Assembly: GCA_032629725.1 (NCBI GenBank)
Contig: JAFEVB010000036.1
Coordinates: 1,054,001 to 1,118,000 of the forward strand
Source: Gremmenia infestans
Taxonomy: Eukaryota > Ascomycota > Leotiomycetes > Helotiales > Hamatocanthoscyphaceae
DNA length: 64,000 bases
Reading direction: 5' to 3'
Under the pieces are notes generated by a model, which saw nothing but the letters and a program-made list of their open reading frames with translations, ran no database searches and was not told the origin of the DNA. Of this stretch, positions 21,369 through 33,520 are shown in pieces. Position numbers and translations under genes: made by a program. Each line of letters starts with the position of its first letter. The stretch's first letter is position 1.

Positions 21369-23644
21369 TTAAAGTTTACTCTTAAACTTCGCCGTCTCAT
21401 CTCTCTTAACCAACACATCACTATCAGGGTACGGGTCAATAGTGAGCCCATTAAGAGGATTCAGCTCACTAGCCCGGTAAAACATATCCTCGTAAACCTT
21501 CCCATCCTTCCGACCCAAAGAAGAATCAAGCTGCCAATCAGGAAAGTTCCATGCATCCACCAACCTCAGCGCATGCGGCCTGATGTCCTCTAGCAGTTTC
21601 ATTACAGTTTTGGTACGAGCGAGCTGAATCTGTCGGACTGTGACTGCAGCTGAGGAGTAGAATTCGGAAGCCTCCTTCTCAAGTGTGTTCAGCGCGTAGA
21701 GGCGGAACAATTTGTGAAGGACATCGATAGTTCCGGGATCGAGCTCGTATCGCAGGCTCTCGCTTTGAAGGGCGTCGTAGAAATTCTTGACGACTAGATA
21801 CTGCGAATGAGCTGTGCTAAGACGCCAGAAATCCACAAGTAGGGAATTCCAAGAATTCTTCTCAACATCTCTATGCTTCAGGGCCTCGAAAGTAAGGAAC
21901 GATGTGCGCCAAGCAAAGGCAGCCACTAGATCACTGTCTGAACCTAATACATCATGAGCAGCGCCCATATCCTGCTTTTGCAAAAAGGTTGTGAAGATCT
22001 TGGTGGTATCGTTGTTGGGAGCGTTTCCTTTCAAGACTCCACGTGCAGATTTTAGCAAATAACGAGCGACTTGTTGGGTTAACATGTAGTTGTCGCCTTC
22101 CCATGTAGTCGTGGGTAGGTAATCAGCATACCATGAACCTACCCCACTGAAACTGGAGTATCCATGTCCGCCCATAGCTCTGCGGCAGACCTCCAACCCC
22201 TCGGCCGCAGTAGTGCTCCCAAGAGCCTTGAGACCGCAAGATGTAGCATGCAAGTCCGCTAGCAAGTCACTTCCAGAATTGATCTCTTCGGGTCCTGCTC
22301 CTCTACTTGAGTTGGAGACTTTGGCGGCATTAGCATTCATCGTCTTCTGGTTCTCTTGGTATAAACCCATCATTGCCTTTCCAGTGAAGTGGAGAGCGAA
22401 AGTGGCTGCGAGCAGAGGAAGTACTATATCATCAAAATCAGCATTGGCTACTAGGGAACTTGAGTAATACTTGAGCAGATAAACCTACATCTAAATTGAA
22501 CCATGGTATAATTCAAAACTTGGTTTTCGCCGTTGGCATCTGACGGCGCATCACGGTCCTGGAATTGCCGTCTCACAGCAGCGTACCGGGTAGCGATAGT
22601 AACACCACGAGCAAGAACACCGCCAGATTGCAGAACAATCGTCGAACGCACCCATGTGAGAGTACCGTATATAAGGGAAGGCGAAGAAGGCTTTACGTAT
22701 TTGTTGGTTTCGGGGTCCACTCTCGAAAACTTAGCCAACATATTGATGTGTGGAATCTTGAGCTTGTTCAGGAGAAGAAACCCGTTATCCATGGTATTAT
22801 ATCCAAATTTTGGGCCAATATCTCCTACATGGACTCCCTCAAGGGGTTCGTGTGTTTTCATGTCCCTAATTTGACACACAAATGGGTGGGGTCCATAAGG
22901 CTTGCCGTCAATAATGAGCTGTGCCATAACAACAGCATGATTGGCAGTCCTTCCCAAGCTGCCAATCCACCATTTCGAAGCCGTGAGCTTTGGCGAATGC
23001 AGTATGAATGTCTTGTCCTGGGGATTCCAAGTAGCAGTTGTTTCCAAGCCACGCACATTCGAGCCATGCCCAAGTTCTGTTTGAGCATAGCAGCCGATGT
23101 GCCTATAGTTCTGAGCTGGTTCCAAGAATTTCTTGTGCTGTTCAGGCGTTCCTTGACCTTCTAGAGTAGTCTACATCACTATAATCAGCTAATGCTGGTT
23201 GTATATTAGGCGTAGACGGTTTTGACAACGTCGAAAAAGTTGACATAGAAAGGGCAGCCGGATATTGAGCATTGGACATACCAAATACATAGTTGCATGC
23301 AACCCATAAGGTCCAGGCTCACTGATCAAATCATTGGCCGTTATATAATCATCCCGATCCCATTTATGCTGAACTTGCAACTGCCTCAACCTCTTCGCCC
23401 TTGCCAGCGCTGTCTTGAACTTATCGACCCTGCCATCGAAATAGTTCTGACTCTTATCAAACACCTTCTCCTTCTGCAAAATATCCAGAATACGATCCTG
23501 ACGATCTAGAACTTCCTTCGTAAAGAGGAAATTGGAGAGTTGCTCGACGGAGATCTTGGATTTATCTCGTTCAGCTGCGAGGAGTTCAGTGCCTTGGGGA
23601 GATGCGGGCTTCAGGTCTTTGACCCATTGTGGTGTGGGAGACAT
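21369..23644 (-). CDS. peroxisomal acyl-CoA oxidase
   Basis: Three exons, 23644-23282, 23170-22489 and 22450-21369, give 708 aa, the usual family length. The enzyme makes trans-2-enoyl-CoA and H2O2 in the first step of peroxisomal beta-oxidation. Landmarks: the FAD/substrate segment CYAQTELGHGSNVRGLETTA (about 150), KWWIGSLG, GPKFGYNTMDNGFLLL (about 240), and the catalytic base in TTTWEGDNYMLTQQ (about 450). It ends in SKL, a perfect PTS1 signal. The second intron is only 38 nt; the chosen borders restore VQFRL, expected from the family, and the full frame closes exactly. Neighbouring genes are not beta-oxidation enzymes; an enoyl-CoA hydratase-like gene lies 22 kb away. Confidence 0.95.
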
Positions 23645-24312
23645 TTTGAATGAGTAGTATGCAGATGAGGAGAGTAGTGAGGTTGAGCTGAGTATTTATG
23701 CTTTGTTTGGTTTTTCGGCCCTCGGTCATAACCTTTCTCACCTGAAAGTGGTTCTAATCGTCCTCGTCATGAGGCTTCGGGCGCCGTACACTAAGATCGT
23801 GCCTCGGTACATCGGAAACGGTTGCTTATTGGTTGACCCGCGAGGCTGGAAAATAAGTGAATGGAGTATCAGATATACCTGCCTTACCTACTTCTGAGAC
23901 TAAGTTATACATCATGTTGGGGAAAAGCGCGCTCTTGTTGTAAGTAGCGAGATTTTAGGTGCCTATAGGTAGGTAGGTAGTACAAGAAGTCGCGTGGGTG
24001 TTGTTGGTTGAAGATGCCGATCCACCACCAATCAAGAAGCTTTGGTTAAATCAATGCATTAAATCGACGGATTGAACAAGAAGCTTCTGTGATCGGGGGT
24101 TGTAAGTCTTCAGGTAATTTCAAGGAAGGTGCGTCTCAGTAATAGGTGTATTATTCCCCTTATTTTCCCTTTCCTCCGAACTCCTACTGATCAACCAGCC
24201 TAAAAGTACCCAAGTAAGAGATGGTATCAAACTAAACGCTAAATATCAGATATCCAATCTCCTTCCAAACCAGATTATAAACATATTAATAAATATATTT
24301 TTTCATGCTCTC
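23645..24312. other. intergenic, 0.67 kb
   Basis: Promoter of acyl-CoA oxidase and 3' flank of the MFS gene. No gene or repeat recognised beyond a short TAGG iteration. Confidence 0.55.
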
Positions 24313-26220
24313 TCAAACATTATCCTCTCCCGTCTTCTCTGTTGCTGGAATAGCAGCTCCACCTTCAGATTCCTCGCTCGGCGCCATCGCTGGCTTAGTA
24401 GGAGCGAACGCACTCCTTTGCCGAATCCTTTCACCATAAATTAAGAAGCATATTGGAATAGGGACCAAGCACAAAGCTACACATCCAAGCAGAGTGCCTG
24501 CCCAATTGACGTGCAAGGCTTTGAACATGTACTGACTAAACATTGGGAACCCTGCACCGGCAAGCGAACGTAGGAATGTGTTGGCGGCAATCGCTGACGC
24601 GGCAAACATGAGATAGGCATCGACGAGGTAGTTGAGGGATTGCAGGAAAATAGAGAGAAGCCCAAAGCCGGTAAGCAGACCGGACAGCGTGGGAACGATC
24701 CAGTGTATATCTTTACGATACCCTGACCATCCAAACCAGAACAGACCTCCAGCGAAAGAAATGCCTCCGAATACTACTGGTAGCAGACGCCACTCGGGAA
24801 TTGGTACGCCATTGTTTGCTGCTAGCTTCCTGTTGTATTGTGGTGTGAGGAGGACAATATAGATACCAGCTGAGACCATGCCAACGATCATGCCGAAGTA
24901 CGGGAGACCTCCAATTCCACCAGTGAAACCATGAATTTCCTGGAAGACGATAGGGTAGGCTGTTAGAAAGAGGTAGAGCAGTCCGTAAATGAAAGCCATG
25001 TAAATCGAAAGCAGCAGAACAATAGGTTCTGTGACGAGTAGACGCAGTGGTCGGGTGAAATTCTTGGTAAGAAGTTCACGGAAATCGATTTCGATCTCTT
25101 CTTGCTTGGCGTGGATACCCCAGTTGCGAGTTCTACGGCGAATCTCGGTGGCTTTGGTGATGAGAATAACGGGTGGGTAGGTTTCTTCAAGGAAGAAGAG
25201 GTTGAGAAAGAATGCAGCAAATCCCATGATTGCAGTAAGCCACTCTGTCCAGCGCCATCCTAGGTAAGATTCCACGATGAAGCCTCCGATAAAGGGTGCC
25301 AGGAGAGGTCCGGTAAAGACTGTCATGGAGAAGACAGTGATTGCAAGCCCACGAGTCTTGTTGTCGAACATATCGGAAAAGACAGCAGCGACAATAGCCA
25401 GAGGAGCTGCTCCGAACATACCTCCCCAAAATCTGCAAAGCAGAATTGTCTGCAAATCTTTCGCAGCCGCTACGGCGATTTGGAAAATAGAAAATCCAAA
25501 CATGGATATAACCAGAGGCAACCTTCTTCCTCTCAGCTCACTGAGAGGAGCCCAAAAGATTGGTCCAAAAGCGAATCCGAGAACGTAGAACGAGAGGCCC
25601 AATAGGCCAACCTCAGTAGAAACATGATATTGTTCAGCCACTGTCCTCGTTGCCGTTGAGAAAATACTCGAAGTAAAGGCTGACACTAGTGTGGTATAAC
25701 CCAGCATGATGGCGGTAAGAATCCTAAAATATGGCGTTAGCATTGGTTGGACTCGATCGGTAGGCGCGGCGCACGGCGCACACTAATCGACGTACTTTTT
25801 CTTTATAGGCCAATTCTGAGCGTGCATTGGATCATCGGGCCCCTCGAACTCTACCACATATTCGTCGCGCTCGGGGAGAGGGGGTGGATATGGCTTTCCC
25901 ACCCCCATCCCTGGTAATGGTTTCTTGCTGTCTCTACTCTTGGCCGTGGGCTCCCTTCCTACGGTTCCTGTGTGCTGACTCCTTGCAGTTTGTATCCTAC
26001 TCAAGACGGTCGGGTGTCTTTCTAAATCTCGCTGAGTAGCGGCCCGTGATAAGCCTGCTTCTCGGCGTACGGCTGAGCTTTCCGAGGCGGAGGAGGATGT
26101 TGTGGAGGCGGTGGGGATGCGTTGGACTTCATGGCTAAGACGGCCGGGAGGTGTATTGATAAACCGCTCTGGGGACGCATCGCGCTCATTGCGCTCCATC
26201 TCTCTATCGGCTTCGTTCAT
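24313..26220 (-). CDS. MFS drug/polyamine:H+ antiporter (DHA1 type)
   Basis: Two exons, 26220-25796 and 25723-24313, give 611 aa. A 140-residue Ser/Arg-rich cytosolic head ends with DPMHAQNWP, the typical DHA1 entry motif, then twelve predicted helices. The loop 2-3 signature is seen as GPIFWAPLSELRGRRLP, and the antiporter motif region as GPLLAPFIGGFIVE. Relatives (yeast TPO/FLR1 groups) export polyamines, azoles and other toxic compounds at the plasma membrane. The long head is rich in possible phosphorylation sites. The intron is 72 nt (GTACGT...TTTAG). Substrate cannot be predicted. Confidence 0.92.
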
Positions 26221-26646
26221 CTTGGCTGTTGGGATGACTGGGTGTAGTCACAGTGAAAGACGATTTCGAGGCGAGGTGAGTGAGCAGGGTTTTTATTATG
26301 TGGAAGGAGGGCGTGCTTGTGCTCTTTATTTAATATTTGGGAAAGGGAAGTCGGACCCCTGTTCGGTCGCTATAAGTCGCGACGCCTCCTCGGCACGGGT
26401 GTCAGTCTTAAATCAGTAAGCAAGAGTGCAAGGACGTTGAAAGGGCGCCCTGTACAATCTCGGCCTCTTACCGAAGTAGATGGTGGGCAGGGGCGAATCT
26501 CGAACTTTGTGGGGCCTTTTGGAAAAGTACGAAGGAAGTGCCACCATTGGCCCCACCTTGGGCGTCAAAAGATAAAGAGAGATCCAGCTGCGGCGATCTT
26601 TGAAACAAGAGAAGATTTTAGAGTTGCAGCCTTTGAAATGATAGTA

Positions 26647-26647
<1 letters not shown>

Positions 26648-26677
<30 letters not shown>
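26648..26677 (+). repeat. (TAA)10 microsatellite
   Basis: Ten uninterrupted TAA units, read directly. Confidence 0.95.
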
Positions 26678-26679
<2 letters not shown>

Positions 26680-27773
26680 TACACAGATTTCACTTTGTTA
26701 CAGTAATTGAATTGTCTTTCTTCAATTACTCGTAGACTTACCTTTCATACCTACCTCACTCACCTCAGCTCACCTCACTCCCTCACACATAGTGACGACA
26801 CAACTACGTGCCATGCATGCATGACATTATGATTGTTGGCGTGTACTTTGGTACGGATATCTGCCGCAAAACTTTTCTTAGACTCGACCTTACGTCCTTA
26901 CTCCGTCGTGCATTCGTAAAGCCGAATGAGCGAGCACCGATCAACTCCGTCATGTTATCAATCAGCCTGCATAAAGTTCCAAATCACCAAACAAAAAAGG
27001 AAAAGAAGAAGAATTATGCGTGGTAGAGCATTCTATGCATATCCCAAGCCGATCACCCGGATTACTATTCCAATTTGCTTATTTCAAGGTTTCAATCCGT
27101 ATATACGTAGTCCTGTAACTACAGTAACAAGGACATATGCAAAGACCGCTCCGGCTCCGCTCCCCCCGTGCCCGTGTCGCCTTTTCTTTTAATTCCCGTA
27201 CGCACGTACTAGACGTACCACGCGTTTCCCTAAGAATAGAAACTCCTAAACGACTACCTCCGTAAGTTTCAGATATTTGGTGAAAAATCATTTCTTGCAA
27301 AAATGGATTTTTCATACAGTAGCGCCTCATGGTTTGTAAATGAGATCTTAATTCCGCTTTCTGCCCCACCCTGTCTCCCTTATAACAGAATTAGGGGTCC
27401 CGTCCCCTTCTCTTAAGCCGAGTTGCAAGATACCTACCCTACTCTACTCGTGCCCAACTTGACTTCCATCAGCGTTTAGGAAGTCAATATACCATTACCT
27501 ACTCATACAAATGCCATAGCAGATCTTATTCATCTATCTAGCTTTAGAATTATACTGGTACCAAGGTATTGTGAAGTATATTAATTTATGATACAAAAAA
27601 AAACAAAAGGGGTCACCGAGGCCCAAGAGGCCCCCAAACTTCGGGACAACCCTAGCCCTACCTGAGCCGTAATTACCTAGTAAGGTATACTCGGAGAAAT
27701 TCCAGCTACCTTAGCCTTGCGGCGAGATGCAAGTTCTGCTCTCTCGCCGAGTCGTCCTAGATTCTAGACGAAT

Positions 27774-27900
27774 TACTTCGTCGAAATGATTGTGCCAAGA
27801 AGACCAGGGCAAGGGGGCCTTGCTTTGGTGCGTTTACCACCTTTCTTTACCCCCCCTGCTATACATTTCTTGGCACAATTATTTCGCCTGGGGCGAAGTA
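27774..27900. repeat. imperfect inverted repeat, MITE-like
   Basis: Left arm (27774-27801) begins TACTTCG and contains TTGTGCCAAGAA; the right arm (27867-27900) is its inverse with eight additional bases near the end. The outermost bases are TA on both sides, as in Tc1/mariner target duplications, but they are also part of the palindrome. Confidence 0.5.
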
Positions 27901-28280
27901 TTTAGCGTACATCTACTGACGGTGCCTTGGCTACCTTATTTTCAGCTTCAAGAGTTCAAGTCGACTTAGACTTAGAGAGGCGAAGAACTTATAATTAAAT
28001 TATCCCTTTTATATTGGTCTCATTATGCCTTCGTCACAACTACATGTTAGACTTACTGTACTCGGAAGTAATGCGTGACCGTTGAGAGATCTCAGACACT
28101 GCATGATGAAATGTTCTAGCACTCAAAAACTCCGACCCGAACCCCCATACATAGCAACGATACACAAGTGATACAGACTTGTCCGACATCTAAACATCAT
28201 CCGAGGTGCACCAAGAACTTGAAGCTTATATACACATTGTTTTACCACGAGGGCTAAATTTAATGATTCTCTATACCTGA

Positions 28281-29984
28281 TCACTCCTCCACCTCAGGCC
28301 TCCTCAAGCTTTCCTTCACCCCCCAACCATTCGCAAGCAACGCCCCAACTTCTTCTAAGCTCAACCCTTTAGTCTCGGGGTAAATGCGCCAGATAAATAA
28401 CCAGCCCACAATGCAAACGCAAGCGTATACAACGAACGTCCAAGTTGGAGTCAGGAACTCCATCATGGGCAAAAAGGTCAGCCCGACAATGAAGTTGGCT
28501 CCCCAATTAGTACTCGTGCTTAACCCTGAGCCCAAGGAGCGCACGTTTAAGGGAAAGAGCTCGCTTTGCATCCAGGGAACGTTACCGAGTCCCAGGGCAT
28601 AGGAACCGACGTAGATCATGATGCTTACTAGGACAAGTAATGGTGCTGTGCGTTCGGATAGGGGAATTTCATCCCTCGCAGAGGCTGGTGAGGAGGAGTT
28701 CTTTGAGTTGAGATCCGCAGGCATTCTAATGAAGACGAAGCCGGTGGCGCAGAATAAGAGGCCGATGGCCATGATTGGGATGGACCAAAGAAGGATTCGT
28801 CTTCGACCGACACGATCGATAAGGCCCAATGCTATGCAAGTCATGATAAAGTTCGTGACGGCTACAGAGAGCGATGTTAAAGTCGGGCTCGAGAATCCTA
28901 ACATAGTGAATATCGTAGCCGAAAAGTACATCAGAGAATTGAAACCACAAAGCTGCTGGAGCCCTTGTAGTAAACAGGCGATTGTCAAGGCCCTCCGATT
29001 CCCAGGAACTCGAAAAAGCTCTGCCCAGATATCCTTAGAGTCCGTAACCCAACTCGCAGCCCCTTTCTGCTTCTGTGCCTTCATTCTCGTCCTCTTCGCC
29101 TCATCCTCCTCCCGAACTTCACTCTCGATTCCCTTCAAAACCCCATCCACCATCCGCTGAACATCAACCCCAGCCCCAAACACCTTGTTCAGTACCCTCC
29201 TCGCCTCATCCCGTCGCCCAACCTGAGCAAGCCACCGGGGCGTCTCAGGCATAATAAGCATAACCAGCATCTGCCCGGCGGCGGGTACAGCTCCAAGCCC
29301 AAGAATCCACTTATACCCCGTAGCCTCATTCCCCCACTGCACAAATGCCCAGCCGACAATATAAGCAATGACCTGCCCAAACGTAACAAATAATATATTG
29401 AGAACCAACATGCGCCCTCTGAACGGCGCCGGCGAAATCTCAGCGATATATAACGGTGTGACAAAACTGCCTGCTCCAACTGCAATACCGATGATGGCGC
29501 GGCCTGCTATCATGCCCATTACAGATGTAGTGATAGCTTGTAGTACAGCTCCAAGTATAAACGCCACGTCCGCCAGCAGTATGACTCTCTTTCTCCCAAG
29601 TGTATCGGCCAGTATACCAGAGACAGGCGAAACGAGTAAGGCGAAGAGAGCAGTAGCAGACGTGATGAGCGATTTATCGAGTGTCGACAACGGGTGTCCG
29701 AGGGAACTGTTGATCGAGACGAGCGTTGCGGAAATCACGCCCGTATCATCTGCTCAGATATCAGCACAGTTTATTTCAGTTATATGAGTTTTTCTGAATA
29801 ACTTACACCCAAATAACAACCCACTGATCCCCGCGGAAAAAGTCAATAACCACACGAAGATCCCCGGGTTCTTGAGGTTCTTCTCGAGCAGCAGCGAGAC
29901 ACTGCTGAGATCCACGTCCTCCGCGTCTCCCTCGTAGTTGTCAGTGGAACGGCCCATTAAGGGCTCTTCAGCGGTGTCCGCCAT
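28281..29984 (-). CDS. MFS sugar-porter family transporter, myo-inositol transporter-like
   Basis: Two exons, 29984-29807 and 29749-28281, give 548 aa; the intron is 57 nt. Sugar-porter motifs are present: GLLFGYDTGVISA in helix 1, ADTLGRKR and DRVGRRR in the two cytosolic loops, PETPRWL after helix 6, QQLCGFNSLMYFS in helix 7, and PETKGLSLEEV near the C-terminus. The helix-1 wording, the long central loop and the NWGANFIVGLTFLPMME helix-10 region fit the ITR (myo-inositol:H+ symporter) group better than hexose carriers. Plasma-membrane location is expected. Substrate specificity is inference. Confidence 0.9.
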
Positions 29985-30721
29985 GTCGCGGAGGGTTATT
30001 GAGGATGACGCCGTAGTGGAGGTGGGTGAGAAACGGCCGGGGAAGCCATGAAATAGTAGGATGGGGATGCGAACAAGTGACGGGAAGGGAAGTCATGGGG
30101 TTTTGGCGGAATGTTATTTGTGGAGCGCAATGATCGACAGGGTGAAGCCGAGGCTGACATTCAGCCTCAGCCTCGGGGTTGCGAGGTGAAAGTTCGAGGA
30201 TTATTGGTCCATTAGATCATGTCTGCGATTCCCCTACTTCTACTATGTTTTCAGGTTGTGCAAGTGTGATGAGAGTGACGGTCTATAATTAACCGCTCGC
30301 TCGGGAATCAGTTAGGTGATGGAGGTATGTTCTAGGAGGGTGCCAAATGGAGCTGGGCGAGAGCTAGACAAAATACTGAGAACATCCCGGTTCCTGGAAG
30401 CTGAAAAGGACGAAAAGTTCACACCGGTATTACTTCCATAACTTTCCTGCTATTTATTGGGCTCAGAATATTACCTTGAATGGCAAATTGTTATTAAAGT
30501 CTCATCTTGCCCAGGAAATGAGAGTAGGGAGACTGCTTGATGGTCTTATGAGCCTTGAGATTCATAATATAAGGGTAGTCAAGTACGTGTTTCCTTTACG
30601 GCGCAAGGTCTTCTGCTATGTTGAGACATTGTCATGTCTTGCACTGTCAATCTTGTGATTCAGAGGAGCGGTTCATGAACCCTTGCATAGGTAGGTAGGT
30701 ATCCTCTAGTTACTACTCGAT
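29985..30721. other. intergenic, 0.74 kb
   Basis: Promoter of the inositol-transporter-like gene and 3' flank of the GH51 gene. No gene or repeat recognised. Confidence 0.55.
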
Positions 30722-32516
30722 CTAACTCCATGCCATTTTCCTTGTATCTAGTCGTTCTCCTTCTCCTTTCACAATTTCCTTGATCTTTTCTCCCGTCTGC
30801 CATCTGAGCATAGTCATGGAATGCTTCGCAAATCTATATTTCCCCTCGCCGTCCCACTTGCTTTCTGTTACGCCAACCTCATCCTTCCCTTCTACGTTCA
30901 CAGCCTTCACTCCCGGCCCAGACACGGTAAATGCTTGGACATCCTTCGCCGCACCCTTTATATCAACTTCGAAATCTTTGTCCTCACTGACATTGACCAC
31001 CACCAAGCTCAGCCATCCCTCCTCGTTCACACAGGCACTAACATCTAACCAACTCGCTCCCTGGTCTAATACCCCCTGAAGCCAGCTCGGCTGAGTAGCC
31101 CCGTCGTAGGCACCACCCGTTATATGCACACCAACAGTCCAGCCGCGCATGTATTTACTGAACAGTAATAATGGCCACCAAGTAGTCTGCTTCACAATTC
31201 CATCCTTACTCGTCATCAATGGACTGATCACATTGACACTTTGCGCAATATTTGCCATTCCCACATATTTACTCTGTCTCACAAAGACATTCAACCACAC
31301 CCCTACCGCCAACGCATCACTCAGCGTATAGCACTCCTCCGCTCCCTCCTCACCTGGCGCTCTCACTGGATCCCAAACATTCCACTCATCAAAGCAAATC
31401 GTAGTTCTCGGAACAGAACTCGGAATCTTCTTCTCGATCCTCGCAATATCTATCAGCGAAGCAGCAGTTTCAATAGCTCGTTCTGCTGACAGAGGAGCCG
31501 TGGCATTGAGGAGGTGTTCTGACGAGGAAGTATAGTGATGGATACTATGCATATCCACAAAAGAAATACACTCCTTCAACACCTCAAAATCCCAAGACGC
31601 CACTCCCGTCTCCCCACACAGTATCAAACACAGACTCGGATCCAAGAGTTTCAGCGCCTTCGCCCACTGCGCAGCCTGCGTCGCATACGCAGAAGCCGTC
31701 ATCTGACCTACTTGCCAGGGGCCCCATGTCTCGTTGCCGAGGGCCCAGTACTTGATGTTGTACGGCTCCTCGTGGCCGTTCTTGCGGCGCAGGTTGGCGT
31801 AGTACGTATTCCGCGTGCCGTTGCAATACTCGACCCAACCGAGTGCTTCGTCCAAAGTTCCTGTTCCAAAGTTCAGGCAGAAATAGGGTTCTACGCGCTT
31901 TTCTTTGCCTTCGCTGAGGACGCCGAGATAATGCATGAATTCATCAGTCCCTTTTTCATGAAATCAGTTATTTGGTTCTAGATAGGGGAAATACGAGGGG
32001 AAGTTACCGAATTCATTGGTTTCGGTTCCTAGCCAAGCAAGTTCTGGCCGCGCTGGTCTATTTTCTTTGGGCCCGACGCCATCTTGCCAGTGGTATGTTG
32101 CAATGAAGTTCCCGCCTGGGTAGCGAATCACGGGGATGTCGAGCTCACGGAGGGCTGAGAGGACGTCGGTGCGGTAGCCGTTGGCGTCTGAGAGGGGGTT
32201 TCCGGGGTCATATATCCCACCATAGATGCAGCGGCCCATGTGTCTAGGGTTGGTATGAGTAAAAGTATGATCCATGAAGGGGGGGAAGTGAAGGTTTCAA
32301 AGCTGGAATTCTTCTTTTCTGGCAAAATAGGGCAACACTTCTGGAAAGTACTTACTCCATGAAGCCTCCATATATATTTGGATCTAGAAATCAAAGGTAA
32401 GCTTCCACTATGTCCACAATAACTGGAGAATGAGTACCGATTTTTGATAATCTCCTGGAAACGTCGACACTGATGGACGGCGTGTCGCCTTCTGGAATTC
32501 GTGTAAAGGTCGTCAT
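30722..32516 (-). CDS. intracellular alpha-L-arabinofuranosidase, GH51
   Basis: Four exons, 32516-32438, 32383-32356 (28 nt), 32243-32008 and 31950-30722, give 523 aa. The enzyme removes terminal arabinofuranose from arabino-oligosaccharides. The catalytic acid/base is the Glu of KYWALGNETWG and the nucleophile the Glu of CFDEWNVW; IYGGFMEHMGRCIYGGI near the start and RYPGGNF are typical GH51 elements. There is no signal peptide, so it acts inside the cell on imported oligosaccharides, like the 500-520-aa GH51 group. A predicted sugar transporter is transcribed divergently 1.0 kb away, suggesting joint use of arabinose-containing sugars (inference). Confidence 0.95.
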
Positions 32517-33520
32517 ATTGAAATTTAGACTTCGGGTTACAGGAGATAAAGAGGAAGAGACAATCCAAGTAGCTCGGATTTACAGAGGAAAGTGTTTCTT
32601 TAAGAAAGAAGCTTTGAGTGGAGCTTGGCTCAAGCTGCTGCTGCACCCAGGTGATCTATCTATCCACCTGGTGCACTGCAGCTCTTCAAAGACCGGAACA
32701 AAATTCCCCAATAATCTAGTCCGGGCTCTCAAAACAAACTCCTAGAGAGGTGGATTTCTCAGCCCTCAACAATAGTAATCTCAAATAAGCTTTTGCATAT
32801 ACTTCATTGTCAATATTCCTTCTCCATTTCCTTCAACACGAAGATAGATGACCAGCTGAGCTCTCAAAACAATAACGGAACTCGAGATCCGGAGGCTGCA
32901 ACGAACCACTAACTCATCGACCCATCAAGCTTTCCCCCATCCTGTCAGACCACAAACACTGATTGGTGCGCATATACAGTACAGTTCACCTGGTGCATCG
33001 CAGACACCTGACAAGCTGTGAGTGGGGGAATTAGAATTTGCCGTCCAACCACGCCAACCGATATTTGGTATCTCCGTACCAGCCGCCTACTGTGAACCGA
33101 CCACCCCCTGTTTCCCCGCCTCCACATCTTGCTGCATGTCCACATGCGGTATCACAGCCGAGAAGGATTACCAGAAATTGTCTATCGTATGTTTGGACAC
33201 CATGGTGTTTTGAATCGCCGTTCCAATGGGAAGGACACCAAGGTTCAATACTCGCGTTTGGCGCCGGACTTTTCTTCTTCCACGCTCGGTGATGTGGTTT
33301 TGGTAGGCTGTTTCTCAGAGTATGGAGCTACCCCAGTTCACCCCGCATATGTAAGTCTAGAGCTCCCTTGCCACATGGAGTTCTATTTTCATGGGTTGCA
33401 ATGTTATAAGTTCGGGGGATATTCCCAGCTTTCTCAGCTTGCAGAGTTGCATAGGAACTCCTCCATCTTTTAGTCTTTTCCAAAAACAAAAAAATACCGG
33501 TCTCTGTTTACGTTGGCATC
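32517..33520. other. divergent promoter of GH51 and sugar transporter, 1.0 kb
   Basis: Shared upstream region. I looked for the XlnR-type GGCTAA core and did not find it on either strand; a few degenerate CreA-like SYGGRG matches exist (for example near 33020) but are expected by chance. Small open frames here lack support. Confidence 0.5.

Larger units (their letters stand above)
26221..28280. other. intergenic, 2.1 kb
   Basis: Long stretch between the promoter of the DHA1 gene and the 3' end of the next MFS gene. It has a (TAA)10 microsatellite and a 127-bp imperfect inverted repeat. No coding exon or RNA gene recognised. Confidence 0.55.

Noticed and set aside
32517..33520. XlnR/AraR operator sites between GH51 and transporter
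   Set aside because: No GGCTAA core found; only degenerate CreA-like matches that occur by chance.
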